In this document: positions 36,195 through 45,413 of the stretch, piece by piece | Numbering within the stretch: the stretch's first letter is position 1 | How the letters are laid out: every line of letters starts with the position of its first letter | From: Cognataquiflexum rubidum | GTDB lineage: Bacteria; Bacteroidota; Bacteroidia; Cytophagales; Cyclobacteriaceae | Length of the DNA: 64,000 nt | NCBI RefSeq assembly: GCF_022538115.1 | Contig: NZ_JAKZAL010000008.1 | Location: 167,575-231,574 of the forward strand | Direction of reading: 5' to 3' | The notes under the pieces: generated by a model | Seen by the model: only the letters and a program-made list of their open reading frames with translations | Database searches by the model: none | What the model was told of the DNA's origin: nothing | Position numbers and translations under genes: made by a program

Positions 36195-38525
36195 ATGGAT
36201 CAATTTCTACAAGCATTGGGATTTACCAGAACTTCAGAAAAGACAGAAGGTAGAAAACTCTACGTTTTGCATAATCCCGACGGAAGTCCAAGATGGATCT
36301 GGAATGCGGAAAACCCAAACCCCGATTTTTTGAGGTTTTATGCGGTTTCTAACCTGCGGTCAAATGTCTTCAGTATCCTGATAAAGGCCATCTTCTTTTT
36401 AAAGTTGCAGCATCTTTTTTTTAAGCAAAACAGCCTTTTTGTACTTGCGGAGGAGACACATATTCTGAATCCTTATTTAAAGAGCAATTTCGCATTGTTT
36501 ACAGGAACTGCGGGCCCAAACCGAAAATTGGTTCTTTTCGCCAAACAGAAGTTTGTAAAAATTGCCCTGAATGAAAATTCCACTGGGTTGATCGAACAGG
36601 AAAAAGCCAATCTTCAACAGGTGAATGGAGGAAAATATCTTGAGATCCCTTCGAGCAAAAGCTTAGGAAACGGCATCTTGGCACTTTCTGATTTGGGTAG
36701 CTGGGGAAAGCGGATCAATTCATTTACTCCACTTCATGCTAAAGCGCTACAAGAGCTCACACAAAACAAACTCAGGGAAAACATCCTGTTTGGCAAAACA
36801 GAGATCTACCAAAACTGTCTCCAAAATCTCGAAATAGAGAAAGAAACCTCCTTCGACTTATTGCCAAAGCAATTGGTAGAAAATCTGAGAACTTTGGCCA
36901 TTTCACTCAGCAGGCAAACAATTCCCACCCATTTTGCCCACGGTGATTTTACCCCTTGGAACTGTTTTGTCGAAGAAGAAAAAATTAGCTTGTACGATTT
37001 TGAATTGGCTCATGAAAACATGCCTTTTGGTTTTGATGCCTTCCACTTCGTGATGCAACAGGGAATCTTGGTAGACCATCTTCCTTACCAAGCCATCAAA
37101 CCAAAACTGGTGGCCGCATTTGAGTTACTTACCAAAGAGGAAAATAGGTCCAATCTGGATTTTGATGCCTGCTTCAAAGCGTATTTACTGGTCAATACTT
37201 CTTATTACTTGCGCATTTATAGCCAACAGGAAAAATGGCACACCCAAGTCAATTGGTTGCTCAATACCTGGAATGAAGCCATCAGCGACGCACTTTCTTC
37301 CGCAGAAAGCCATCGTTCCCTGCTGATCGGGAATGTCTTTGACTTTGTCCAAAACCAACAATATGCAGCGATCAAATTTCTCAATACACATCCCAAAAGT
37401 TTGTCGGAATACGCAGACATTGACCTGCTGACAGAAAAGACCACTGCCCAAACCCTGCTTCAATATCTCAAACAGCACATTCTGGTAAAGCGTGTCAACA
37501 TCCAGCCACAATCCCACATGATGAGTATGGTTGCGGTTTTGCAGGATGGAAGCTTGCTTGCCTTGGACCTCATCCGGCAACTTAAAAGAAAATCCTTGGC
37601 CTTTATGAAGGTTTCAGAAGTGATCAACAGGTCAGAAAGGAATGACTATGGTGTTAAAATTCTGAACCTAAGCGATACGCAAACTTTTCTGAAATACTTC
37701 TATGGCCTTAATTTCAGTCCGATTCCTGATCGATACCTTCATTATTTTGAAAAAGAAGAAAGTGCAAACATTGATCATACGATACTAAGTGCCCAAGTTG
37801 CATCAATGCCTGAAAACAGAGGCATGTCAGGATTGATCAGTAAAGTGAATTATGGTTTGGATGTGTTGAGGAATATTTTCCATCAAAAAGGAATCATTAT
37901 CACTTTCAGTGGGGTAGACGGGGCTGGAAAGTCCACCATCATCGAGCATACCAAAAAAGAACTGGAGAAAAAGCTGCGCAAAAAAGTGGTGGTGATCAGA
38001 CACCGTCCATCGATTTTGCCCATCCTAAGCGCCATCACCCAAGGAAAAGAAAAAGCTGAACTAAAAGCCGCCAATACCCTTCCCCGTCAGGGTCAAAACA
38101 ACAATTGGATCAGTTCGCTGCTGCGCTTTGGGTACTATTATACTGACTATTTGTTTGGGCAGTTTTATGTCTATGTCAAGCATGTGATGCGCGGCGAAGT
38201 GGTGCTGTATGACCGCTACTATTTCGACTTTATCAACGACAGTTTGCGCAGCAATATCCGCCTGCCCAAATGGCTGACAAAGGCAGGGTACAAACTATTG
38301 CTGCAACCTCACCTCAACTTCTTTTTGTATGCGGATGCCGAAACCATCCTCAAACGCAAAAAAGAATTGGACGCGGAAGCGATTGCTACTTTGACCAAAG
38401 ATTACCTGAGTCTTTTCAGTGATTTGGATAAGAAGGCGAAAGGGAAATACTTCCCCATCGAAAACCTGCATCTCCAAGAAACCATGGCAATCATTACTTC
38501 CAAAGCCCAAATACAACTTGTTTGA
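36195..38525 (+). CDS. Three-part fusion: APH-like kinase, nucleotidyltransferase-like domain, dTMP-kinase-like P-loop kinase
   Basis: 776 residues. Residues about 100-380 look like an aminoglycoside-phosphotransferase-fold kinase: FVKIALNEN with a candidate ATP lysine, catalytic loop H249-G-D251-x4-N256, and D268-F-E. Residues about 390-520 carry YADIDLLTE and a beta-rich pattern suggesting a nucleotidyltransferase-like fold (weaker). Residues about 565-776 are a thymidylate-kinase-like P-loop domain: G573-VDGAGKST-581, then a DRYYFDF motif. Putting three phosphotransfer folds in one chain is unusual. As first gene of an EPS operon it may phosphorylate a sugar, lipid or nucleotide precursor; the substrate is unknown. 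Confidence 0.7.
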   Translation: MDQFLQALGFTRTSEKTEGRKLYVLHNPDGSPRWIWNAENPNPDFLRFYAVSNLRSNVFSILIKAIFFLKLQHLFFKQNSLFVLAEETHILNPYLKSNFALFTGTAGPNRKLVLFAKQKFVKIALNENSTGLIEQEKANLQQVNGGKYLEIPSSKSLGNGILALSDLGSWGKRINSFTPLHAKALQELTQNKLRENILFGKTEIYQNCLQNLEIEKETSFDLLPKQLVENLRTLAISLSRQTIPTHFAHGDFTPWNCFVEEEKISLYDFELAHENMPFGFDAFHFVMQQGILVDHLPYQAIKPKLVAAFELLTKEENRSNLDFDACFKAYLLVNTSYYLRIYSQQEKWHTQVNWLLNTWNEAISDALSSAESHRSLLIGNVFDFVQNQQYAAIKFLNTHPKSLSEYADIDLLTEKTTAQTLLQYLKQHILVKRVNIQPQSHMMSMVAVLQDGSLLALDLIRQLKRKSLAFMKVSEVINRSERNDYGVKILNLSDTQTFLKYFYGLNFSPIPDRYLHYFEKEESANIDHTILSAQVASMPENRGMSGLISKVNYGLDVLRNIFHQKGIIITFSGVDGAGKSTIIEHTKKELEKKLRKKVVVIRHRPSILPILSAITQGKEKAELKAANTLPRQGQNNNWISSLLRFGYYYTDYLFGQFYVYVKHVMRGEVVLYDRYYFDFINDSLRSNIRLPKWLTKAGYKLLLQPHLNFFLYADAETILKRKKELDAEAIATLTKDYLSLFSDLDKKAKGKYFPIENLHLQETMAIITSKAQIQLV

Positions 38526-38526
38526 T

Positions 38527-39216
38527 ATGAAGAACCTGATACAAAAAGCTATCCGTAGGCGCAATCCTAGTTTCACCTTTGATCCGGCATTGGGTAATGT
38601 CGCGCTTTGTTCCTTTATCTGGACACAATGCTGGGGTTTGTTGAGAGGTTTGAAGTTGCTGTTTCTCTTCAAAAATCCCAAAATGGCAATGTTAGGAAAG
38701 CGGGTCAGCTTTTTCAATACACCCAAAATCACATTTGGAAGATTCCTGAAATTGGGAAATGATGTCTATATCAGCGCATTGGGAAAGCAAGGCGTGCAGC
38801 TAGGTGATAATGTCAGTATCGGAGCATTCAGCAGGGTAGTGGTGTCTACTTCCTTTAACCATTTGGGTGAATACATCAAAATCGGAAACAACGTGGGCAT
38901 GGGTGAATATGCCTACTTGGGCGGGGCAGGAGGATTGGAGATAGGAGATGATTCGATTATCGGTCAGTACTTCAGTTGCCATCCCGAAAATCACATCGCA
39001 TCCGATCTGTCAATAGCAATCCGCCATCAGGGAGTTACAAGGAAAGGCATCAAAATCGGCAAAAACTGTTGGATCGGCAGCAAGGTGACCATCTTGGATG
39101 GGGTGGAAATCGGCGAAGGAAGCATCATCGCAGCAGGTGCTGTGGTAAACAAATCCTTTCCTGAAAATTCTATTATCGGGGGTGTCCCCGCAAAACTTTT
39201 AAAAACAAGAATATGA
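38527..39216 (+). CDS. Hexapeptide-repeat acyl/acetyltransferase
   Basis: 229 residues from the ATG at 38527, 1 bp after the preceding stop; the frame is open further up inside the fusion gene. The left-handed beta-helix repeats are clear: VQLGDNVSIGAFSRVVVS, IKIGNNVGMGEYAYLGG, LEIGDDSIIGQYFS, IKIGKNCWIGSKVTILDG, VEIGEGSIIAAGAVV, ending in the usual SIIGGVPAKLLKTR. A His in CHPENH may be the catalytic residue. It probably O-acetylates an EPS sugar. Confidence 0.9.
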   Translation: MKNLIQKAIRRRNPSFTFDPALGNVALCSFIWTQCWGLLRGLKLLFLFKNPKMAMLGKRVSFFNTPKITFGRFLKLGNDVYISALGKQGVQLGDNVSIGAFSRVVVSTSFNHLGEYIKIGNNVGMGEYAYLGGAGGLEIGDDSIIGQYFSCHPENHIASDLSIAIRHQGVTRKGIKIGKNCWIGSKVTILDGVEIGEGSIIAAGAVVNKSFPENSIIGGVPAKLLKTRI

Positions 39217-40433
39217 AAACAATCTTAGCTACAGCTTATGCCATCAATCCATTTAAAGGTTCAGAAGACGGTATGGGCTGGAATTTCGTAATGCAGATAG
39301 CACGCTTCAACAAAGTAATTGCCATCACAAGAGAAAATAACCGCCCGCACATTGAAAAATACATTGCTGAAAATCCGGACAGCCTGTATGACAATATCCA
39401 ATTCCTCTACTTCGATTTGCCATATTGGATGCGGTTTTGGAAGAAAGGCGGACAAGGTGCCATGCTGTACTACCTGATTTGGCAGCGTGGAATCATGTCT
39501 TTTATCAAGAAGCAAAACCTGAAATTTGATATCGTCCATAACCTCAATTTTCACAACGACTGGACTCCCTCGTTTCTTTGGAAGTTGGATAAGCCGTTTG
39601 TTTGGGGACCTGTGGGACATCATCCTCTGATTCCTGCCCAATACCTCCAGCCCTTTGCAAATAAATACCGCATCATTGACCGCCTGACTTGGATGGTCAA
39701 GCAATTTTTCTGGAAAATCTCTCCGGCCCTGCACAAGACTGTCAAAAATGCGGACCATATCCTCTGCATGAACAACAGTGTACCAAATATTTTAGGCATT
39801 CAGTCCAATTATTCCATCGCACCTTCAGTAGCTACCCAGGATTTTGGATGGAAAGAATTCGACAGTTACAAGGACAAATTCACCCTCATATCAGCGGGAC
39901 GCTTTGTACCGCTCAAGGGATTTGATTTGACTATCCGTGCCTTTTCTGAGTTTTTGAACGGTTTGGACGCAAAAGACAAAGAGAACTGCGAACTACTTTT
40001 GATTGGAAGCGGACCGGAGGAAGGGTTTTTGAAATCCTTGGTTACTGATTTGAAATTGGCGGATCGGGTAACATTTATCTCCTGGATTGAAAGGGGAGAA
40101 CTGATGGCAAAATTCAAAGATGCTTCTGCATTTCTCTTTCCTTCCCACGAAGGGGCGGGGATGGTAGTCGCTGAGGCTTTGTCTTTTGGTCTGCCGGTCA
40201 TCTGTCTGGACAATGAGGGCCCAGGGCAATTTATCAGCAGTGAAAACGGTTTTGCAATTCCGATGGGAGACTATGACCAAACAGTTACGGGCTTGGCGGC
40301 TGCCATCCAAGAGTTGCATGCATCACCCGAGAAAAGGAAAAAAATGGGAATAGCTGCAAGAAAGCAGTTTGAAAACTGCTTCCATTGGGATAGGAGAGGG
40401 GAACAACTTCAGAAAGTCTACGCCGACTTATGA
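39213..40433 (+). CDS. GT4-family glycosyltransferase
   Basis: 406 residues. The N-terminus (TAYAINPFKGSEDGMGW) is typical of a GT4 subgroup that recognises lipid-linked acceptors; VWGPVGHH and the C-terminal ISAGRFVPLKGFDLTIRAF and FPSHEGAGMVVAEALSFGLP signatures confirm GT-B/GT4. It overlaps the acyltransferase gene by 4 bp (ATGA) and the next gene by 4 bp, so it is in the middle of a tightly coupled operon. Donor and acceptor sugars are not readable from the sequence. Confidence 0.9.
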   Translation: MKTILATAYAINPFKGSEDGMGWNFVMQIARFNKVIAITRENNRPHIEKYIAENPDSLYDNIQFLYFDLPYWMRFWKKGGQGAMLYYLIWQRGIMSFIKKQNLKFDIVHNLNFHNDWTPSFLWKLDKPFVWGPVGHHPLIPAQYLQPFANKYRIIDRLTWMVKQFFWKISPALHKTVKNADHILCMNNSVPNILGIQSNYSIAPSVATQDFGWKEFDSYKDKFTLISAGRFVPLKGFDLTIRAFSEFLNGLDAKDKENCELLLIGSGPEEGFLKSLVTDLKLADRVTFISWIERGELMAKFKDASAFLFPSHEGAGMVVAEALSFGLPVICLDNEGPGQFISSENGFAIPMGDYDQTVTGLAAAIQELHASPEKRKKMGIAARKQFENCFHWDRRGEQLQKVYADL

Positions 40434-41506
40434 AAGCACAACCTAGAGTATTCGCTTTTCATTTATTGAATGACCGCAGCGGCAGTCCCAAAGTGCTTGG
40501 TCAAATCATCAGAAGCTGGATTCATGAAGGGAAGGAAGTACATCTTTATACCATGGTTCACCAAGATGGCTTTCTTTCCAATTTGGAAGGAGTAAACTAT
40601 CATCACGGATGGTATAAATTCCAAGCCAATCCCTGGTTGAGGCTGATCTATTATTCCTTGAGTCAGCTCATCTTATTCTTCAAGATGCTGGGAAAGGTAA
40701 AGAAAACAGATACCCTATACATCAACACAGTTTTGCCTTTCGGAGCGGCGTTGATAGGGAAGTTAAAAGGCTGCCGGGTGATTTACCACATTCATGAGAG
40801 CACGGTCTCCCCTACAATTTTGAAGTGGTTCTTGTTTAAAGTGGTGTCTTGGACAGCTTCCGATATCATCAATGTATCCCAATATGTGGCGCAAAGTCAT
40901 GGAATCACCAAGATTCCCAACCATTTGGTGTACAATGCCATTGATGAAAATTTTTTGTCCAAAGTTTTAACCAAAGAAAAAAATGAAAGCCCTTCACATG
41001 TTTTGATGGTTTGCTCCTTGAAAGCATATAAAGGACTTTATGAATTTATACAGCTTGCCGAAGACCACATGGATTTTTCCTTCAGAATGGTTTTGAATGC
41101 CGGTCAAAAAGAAATTGATTCCTTTTTCTCAGGTCAGCATTTTCCGCAAAATCTTGAAATATATCCTTCCCAAAAAAACCTCCATCCCTTTTTCCAATGG
41201 GCAGATGTGATTGTAAACCTCTCCCGACCTGATGGATGGATAGAAACATTTGGGCTGACCATCATCGAAGGAATGGCTTACGGTTTACCTGCAATTGTGC
41301 CTCCGGTGGGAGGGATTTTGGAGGTGATTGAAGAAGGAGTGACGGGGTACAGTGTGGACCCGAGAGACAGGAAATCGCTCAACAAGAAGCTGCTTGAACT
41401 GATGGCCAACCCTATTAACTTCCAAAATTTCTCCAAAGCGGCTTTAAAAAGATTAGAGGTATTCAAAGAAAAAACCATGCTAGAGCAAATCAACAGGATT
41501 GTTTGA
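40430..41506 (+). CDS. GT4-family glycosyltransferase
   Basis: 358 residues, GT-B fold. RSGSPKVLGQIIRSWI at the N-terminus is the glycine-rich donor loop, HIHESTVSP is on the acceptor side, and VNLSRPDGWIETFGLTIIEG with AIVPPVGGILEVIEEG is the GT4 signature. Start overlaps the preceding gene by 4 bp. It is the last gene of the operon beginning at 36195. Confidence 0.9.
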   Translation: MKAQPRVFAFHLLNDRSGSPKVLGQIIRSWIHEGKEVHLYTMVHQDGFLSNLEGVNYHHGWYKFQANPWLRLIYYSLSQLILFFKMLGKVKKTDTLYINTVLPFGAALIGKLKGCRVIYHIHESTVSPTILKWFLFKVVSWTASDIINVSQYVAQSHGITKIPNHLVYNAIDENFLSKVLTKEKNESPSHVLMVCSLKAYKGLYEFIQLAEDHMDFSFRMVLNAGQKEIDSFFSGQHFPQNLEIYPSQKNLHPFFQWADVIVNLSRPDGWIETFGLTIIEGMAYGLPAIVPPVGGILEVIEEGVTGYSVDPRDRKSLNKKLLELMANPINFQNFSKAALKRLEVFKEKTMLEQINRIV

Positions 41507-41596
41507 TTAGGTATAAACTGAAATTCGGCTTTACGCTATTATGCCAGAAAAATGATAATTCCATCTTAATCATGGCAGAGGACCGAAATGGGCGGT

Positions 41597-41625
41597 ACTT
41601 CCGACTTCCGACTTCCGTCTTCCGT
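41597..41625. repeat. CTTCCGA low-complexity tract
   Basis: Four to five degenerate copies of CTTCCGA/CTTCCGT in a row between two EPS genes. The open frame crossing it is an upstream extension of the epimerase frame, not coding. Confidence 0.6.
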
Positions 41626-41695
41626 CCCGCTTGTAGAGAAATATCTGTTTACTGGCCAAAAAGAGGATAAATATAAAATACTAAACCATAAAGTG

Positions 41696-42283
41696 ATGGA
41701 AATACAAAAAACCAATATCAAAGATTGCTTCTTGATCCAACCTAGGGTTTTTGAAGACGAACGCGGTTACTTCCTAGAAAGCTTTAACAGCGAAAAATTC
41801 GAACAAATCACCGGAATTGAAACGGAGTTTGTTCAGGACAATGAATCCATGTCAAACTACGGTGTCATCCGTGGACTCCACGCGCAGCGAGGAGAATCCG
41901 CCCAAGCCAAACTTATCCGGGTAATTCATGGAACCGTGATAGATGTGGTGGTGGATGCCCGATTTGACTCACCCACCTTTGGTGAAATTTTCACAGTAGA
42001 AATCAGCAGCACGCTCAAAAACCAATTGTTTATTCCAAAAGGATGTCTTCACGGCTTTTCGGTTTTGGAAGACAAGACCATCTTTTCTTACAAGTGTGAT
42101 GCTTTTTACAATCCTGAAATGGAAATCGGGGTTTATCCCCTTGACCGATACCTCGCTATTGATTGGAAAGTAGATACAACCCATGCACAGATTTCCCTCA
42201 AAGACCAAAAAGCAATGTCATGGTTGGAATATGTGGCATCCTTTGAGCAAAAGAGATTTCTCAAAACCGTGCAGGTAGTGTAG
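41696..42283 (+). CDS. rfbC: dTDP-4-dehydrorhamnose 3,5-epimerase (RmlC family)
   Basis: 195 residues from the ATG at 41696; the in-frame extension to 41588 crosses a low-complexity repeat and is rejected. RmlC cupin motifs are clear: DERGYFLESF, the NYGVIRGLHAQRG with catalytic His, VVDARFDSPTFG, and FIPKGCLHGFSVLEDKT followed by DAFYNPEMEIGV. It converts dTDP-4-keto-6-deoxyglucose to dTDP-4-keto-rhamnose, or an epimer for a related deoxysugar. No rmlA, rmlB or rmlD is in the window, so the other steps are encoded elsewhere. It stands alone between two EPS operons. Confidence 0.92.
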   Translation: MEIQKTNIKDCFLIQPRVFEDERGYFLESFNSEKFEQITGIETEFVQDNESMSNYGVIRGLHAQRGESAQAKLIRVIHGTVIDVVVDARFDSPTFGEIFTVEISSTLKNQLFIPKGCLHGFSVLEDKTIFSYKCDAFYNPEMEIGVYPLDRYLAIDWKVDTTHAQISLKDQKAMSWLEYVASFEQKRFLKTVQVV

Positions 42284-42352
42284 CATATTTTCTAAAGGAA
42301 AAGAAGTGAAATTCCCTTGATCCCTTTTCAATCCTGTTCCATTTTGCAATTC

Positions 42353-42371
42353 ATTTCCAAAAAATGGAAAA
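42353..42371. promoter_or_regulatory. Palindrome D, candidate activator site
   Basis: ATTTCCAAAAAATGGAAAA, arms TTTCCA and TGGAAA around a five-A core, centred at 42362 and 64 bp before the GG of the box at 42426, the same distance as for palindrome C. Confidence 0.55.
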
Positions 42372-42425
42372 TAGGATACTGTCAAATATTCGCTAATCTC
42401 CTGAATAAAAGCATTTTATTGTTTT

Positions 42426-42439
42426 GGCACTGCTTTCGT
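42426..42439 (+). promoter_or_regulatory. Sigma54-like -24/-12 box upstream of the third EPS operon
   Basis: TGGCACTGCTTTCGT (GG at 42426-42427) has a full TGGCAC -24 element; the -12 pair is GT. It lies 26 bp before the ATG at 42465. Confidence 0.5.
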
Positions 42440-42464
42440 CCTTAAGCAAACAATTGAAATAATC

Positions 42465-43679
42465 ATGAGCAAAAATTTAACACAAAAGAAGAAAATTGCC
42501 ATCATCGGGACAGTGGGTGTTCCTGCCAATTATGGTGGCTTTGAAACCCTTGCCGAGCACCTCATCGAAGACCTCGGACAGAAACATGACATCACTGTCT
42601 ATTGTTCGGGTAAAAAGTACAGCAAATCAGAAAGGGTTTCAAGCTATAAAGGGGCAAGACTCAAGTACCTGCCTTTTGATGCCAACGGAATCCAAAGCAT
42701 CCCCTACGATACCTTATCAATCATAAGCGCACTGTTTTTTGCGGATGTGCTTTTAGTCCTTGGGGTTGCGGGTGCGTGGATTTTACCTTTCGTTCGGATC
42801 TTTACCAATAAGAAAATCATCATTTCCATAGATGGGATTGAGTGGAAAAGAGACAAGTGGAATCTTTTGGCCAAGTGGTACTTGTTTTGGGCAGAAGGCA
42901 TGGCGGTCAAATACTCCCACATCGACATCTCAGACAATGAAGCCATTCAGGATTACACCGCAGCACGATACGGTTCCTTGAGCAGAATCATCGAGTACGG
43001 GGCAGACCATACTATGAAAGTTGCGGTTACGGAAGAAGCAACGGAACAATATCCTTTTCTCAAGGAGCAATATGCCTTTAAGGTCTGCAGGATCGAGCCT
43101 GAAAACATGGTGCATGTCATTTTGGAAGCTTTTACCAAAACAAGCCGGATGCCTTTGGTCATCGTAGGCAATTGGGACAAAAGTGACTACGGAAAGTCCC
43201 TCAAAACCAAATACGGTCAACATCCCAATATCCACATTTTGGATCCCATCTATAACCAGGAAAAGCTGGATGTACTCCGCGGAAATGCCTCTCTGTATGT
43301 TCACGGTCATTCGGCAGGAGGCACCAATCCCTCCTTGGTAGAAGCGATGTACTTAGGCTTACCTATCCTGGCAAACGGTGTTTCCTACAACAGAGTCACC
43401 ACTGAAAACAGGGCCCTGTACTTTTCCGATCAGGAAAGTTTGATTGCTGAAATCAACAAAATCTATACTGCCAAATTGAAACTGGTAGGGGAAGAAATGC
43501 GGGCAGTCGCCAAGCGCAGGTACACTTGGTCCCATATTGCCTTCAAATATGAACTGTTGGTAGAAGAGGCCTTGAACACCTCAGAAAAGGCCAATGTGGA
43601 AGCCGAAACCAAAAATATCCCCTATGACCAACTCCTTGAATTGGGCCATGCCCACTTAAAAACCAATTTAAACTTCTAA
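42465..43679 (+). CDS. DUF1972-type rhamnosyltransferase-like glycosyltransferase
   Basis: 404 residues. The N-terminal half matches the DUF1972 domain found in rhamnosyltransferases of capsule clusters (IIGTVGVPANYGGFETLAEHL, ISIDGIEWKRDKWN). The C-terminal half is a GT4 domain with VHGHSAGGTNPSLVEAMYLG. Together with the RmlC-type epimerase next door this suggests transfer of rhamnose or a similar deoxysugar; that is inference. It is 11 bp before the WecA-like gene and shares its operon. Confidence 0.88.
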   Translation: MSKNLTQKKKIAIIGTVGVPANYGGFETLAEHLIEDLGQKHDITVYCSGKKYSKSERVSSYKGARLKYLPFDANGIQSIPYDTLSIISALFFADVLLVLGVAGAWILPFVRIFTNKKIIISIDGIEWKRDKWNLLAKWYLFWAEGMAVKYSHIDISDNEAIQDYTAARYGSLSRIIEYGADHTMKVAVTEEATEQYPFLKEQYAFKVCRIEPENMVHVILEAFTKTSRMPLVIVGNWDKSDYGKSLKTKYGQHPNIHILDPIYNQEKLDVLRGNASLYVHGHSAGGTNPSLVEAMYLGLPILANGVSYNRVTTENRALYFSDQESLIAEINKIYTAKLKLVGEEMRAVAKRRYTWSHIAFKYELLVEEALNTSEKANVEAETKNIPYDQLLELGHAHLKTNLNF

Positions 43680-43690
43680 TTACCTTTTCT

Positions 43691-44767
43691 ATGAATTCGA
43701 TCCATATCATTGGCCCTTTGGCCGCCTTTTTAATGACACTTTTGGTGATACCTGTGTTGAGAAAAATTGCCTTCCGAATCAACATGGTGGACAAACCCAA
43801 CTTCCGGAAAGTACATACTTTGCCCATTCCTCTGATTGGCGGTGTCGGGATATTCATCGCCACCACTTTGGCCTTAGGCTTGGCTTTGCCTTTTGATTTA
43901 GACATTTTGGGTTTCAAAAATATTTACCTCGCCATGAGCATTTTATTGATGATGGGCGTGATAGATGATTTTTTTGAATTGAGAGCTACCATGAAACTTG
44001 CTATTCAGCTAGTATTGGCGCATTTCATTTTTTCCCAAGGAATAAAAATCGAATCCCTACACGGTATTTTTGGTATTTATGAATTGGCCGATTGGATGCA
44101 ATACGGTCTTACCGTGGTAGTAATCGCGGGGGCTGTAAATGCCTTCAACCTGATGGATGGCATAGATGGACTTGCGGCAGGACTTGCCATTGCCGGCTTT
44201 GCGGTTTTCACCGTATTGGCTGTTTTGACCAATCAGTTTCTGCTTGCATTGGTATTTCTGACATACATCGGTGGATTGTTTGGGTTTTTGAGATTTAACC
44301 TGAGCAAAAGCCAAAAAGTATTTATGGGAGATGCAGGTTCATTGATGATGGGCTTTATTTTGGTGGTATCAGGAATCAGGCTGATCCAATCCGCACAGAG
44401 TACAGCCAACGTCTCTTTGGTAATCCTTGGCGTGGTGGCGGTCATGCTTATTCCGGTTTTTGATGCTCTCCGTGTTTTCAGAAAAAGAATGAAATCCGGT
44501 AAAAGTCCTTTCAATCCCGACAAAACCCACCTTCACCATTTGGTATTGACCACCGGTCTGAGACACAAAGCAAGCAGCTTGGGAATAGTGGGACTGATGT
44601 CCGGGATAATCCTGATTGGCTTTATCAGTTACCAATTGGTAGGACTGACGGTTGCTTTTATAGCTATGCTGTTTCTGTTTTCCTTTGTCACATCCCTTTT
44701 ACAATTCCACAACAGGTTGATGTCGTGGAAAACCAAGATCAAAAGGATGGAGAATACCAACCAATAG
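43691..44767 (+). CDS. WecA/TagO-like undecaprenyl-phosphate sugar-1-phosphate transferase
   Basis: 358 residues, about 10-11 membrane segments. Family motifs: MVDKPNFRKVHTLPIPLIGG, the DD pair in GVIDDFFELRAT, the NAFNLMDGIDGLAAG motif (about residues 150-165), and the HLHHL motif in DKTHLHHLVLTTG. It starts EPS synthesis by loading a sugar-phosphate (GlcNAc-1-P or similar) on undecaprenyl phosphate. MraY is less likely since HLHHL is of the WecA type and no cell-wall genes are nearby. The gene is last in its operon. Confidence 0.9.
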   Translation: MNSIHIIGPLAAFLMTLLVIPVLRKIAFRINMVDKPNFRKVHTLPIPLIGGVGIFIATTLALGLALPFDLDILGFKNIYLAMSILLMMGVIDDFFELRATMKLAIQLVLAHFIFSQGIKIESLHGIFGIYELADWMQYGLTVVVIAGAVNAFNLMDGIDGLAAGLAIAGFAVFTVLAVLTNQFLLALVFLTYIGGLFGFLRFNLSKSQKVFMGDAGSLMMGFILVVSGIRLIQSAQSTANVSLVILGVVAVMLIPVFDALRVFRKRMKSGKSPFNPDKTHLHHLVLTTGLRHKASSLGIVGLMSGIILIGFISYQLVGLTVAFIAMLFLFSFVTSLLQFHNRLMSWKTKIKRMENTNQ

Positions 44768-45353
44768 ACTCAAGAAGCAAGACATAAGATTCAAGACTTG
44801 ATCCATCAACAACAATTAGAACCACTATAACAATTTCATCACTTACACCTGTCCGCCGTGGCGGAACCGCTAGAACCACTACAACAATTACACCTGTCCG
44901 CCGTGGCTGAACCAATCCACCTCTATGTTCTCTATGACCCTATGTGGTAAAAAATCCACTTGTCCCATCTGTGCAAATCCTTTAAATCTGTGGTTAAATT
45001 TCCCTTCCCTGTTTTGGCGAAAGGCCCAATTCCCGACTACCCATAAAATTAGCCAAAACCAAACCCAACTCATTTCACATTTTTTCTATAAACATGCCAC
45101 CCGTTCAGGGTTTTCTACCAACCCGAAAACATCGAAAACCAATATACCTGTCCGCCGTAGCGGAACCATTACAACTTTTCTAACCCGACAACAATTACAA
45201 CCACGAGAACAATTACACCTGTCCGCCGTGGCGGAACCTTTTCAACCTGACCACCCGAAGCAGACAACAAGTTTCACCTTATGTGCTCTCTCAGTATTCT
45301 GGGGCGAAGTAAAAAATATTTCCATCCAAAACGATTTATAATAAGTCAAGGGT
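44768..45353. repeat. Intergenic repeat island with ACCTGTCCGCCGTGGCGGAAC palindromes (first island)
   Basis: No gene. The palindrome TCCGCCGTGGCGGA occurs at 44852 and 45222 and, with one change, at 44897 and 45151, generally after CAATTACACCTG. A second module (about 44988-45125; markers TTCCCTTCCCTGTTTTGGCG, AATTAGCCAAAACCAAACCC, CATTTCACATTTTTTCTATA) is found again at about 57010-57140. The same two modules appear in reversed order in the island at 56.9-57.3 kb. Confidence 0.85.
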
Positions 45354-45385
45354 AAAAAAAACTCTCAGGTTTGAAACCTGAGAGT
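45354..45385 (-). terminator. Rho-independent terminator for the minus-strand coiled-coil gene
   Basis: A perfect 11-bp stem ACTCTCAGGTT (45361-45371) / AACCTGAGAGT (45375-45385) with a TGA loop. On the minus strand it is followed by seven T (45354-45360), so it acts on the gene ending at 45414. Confidence 0.9.
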
Positions 45386-45413
45386 CAAATTAAAAACTTA
45401 CAAATTAAGGCTG

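Noticed and set aside
41588..41695. N-terminal extension of the dTDP-sugar epimerase, with a KYLFTGQKEDKY stretch recalling RHS repeats
   Set aside because: It crosses a CTTCCGA low-complexity tract, and RmlC proteins start at the MEIQKT position. The RHS likeness is chance.
44768..45353. Possible CRISPR array because of repeated TCCGCCGTGGCGGA
   Set aside because: Spacing between copies is irregular (45, 254 and 71 bp), copies are not flanked by equal-size spacers, and no cas gene is present.
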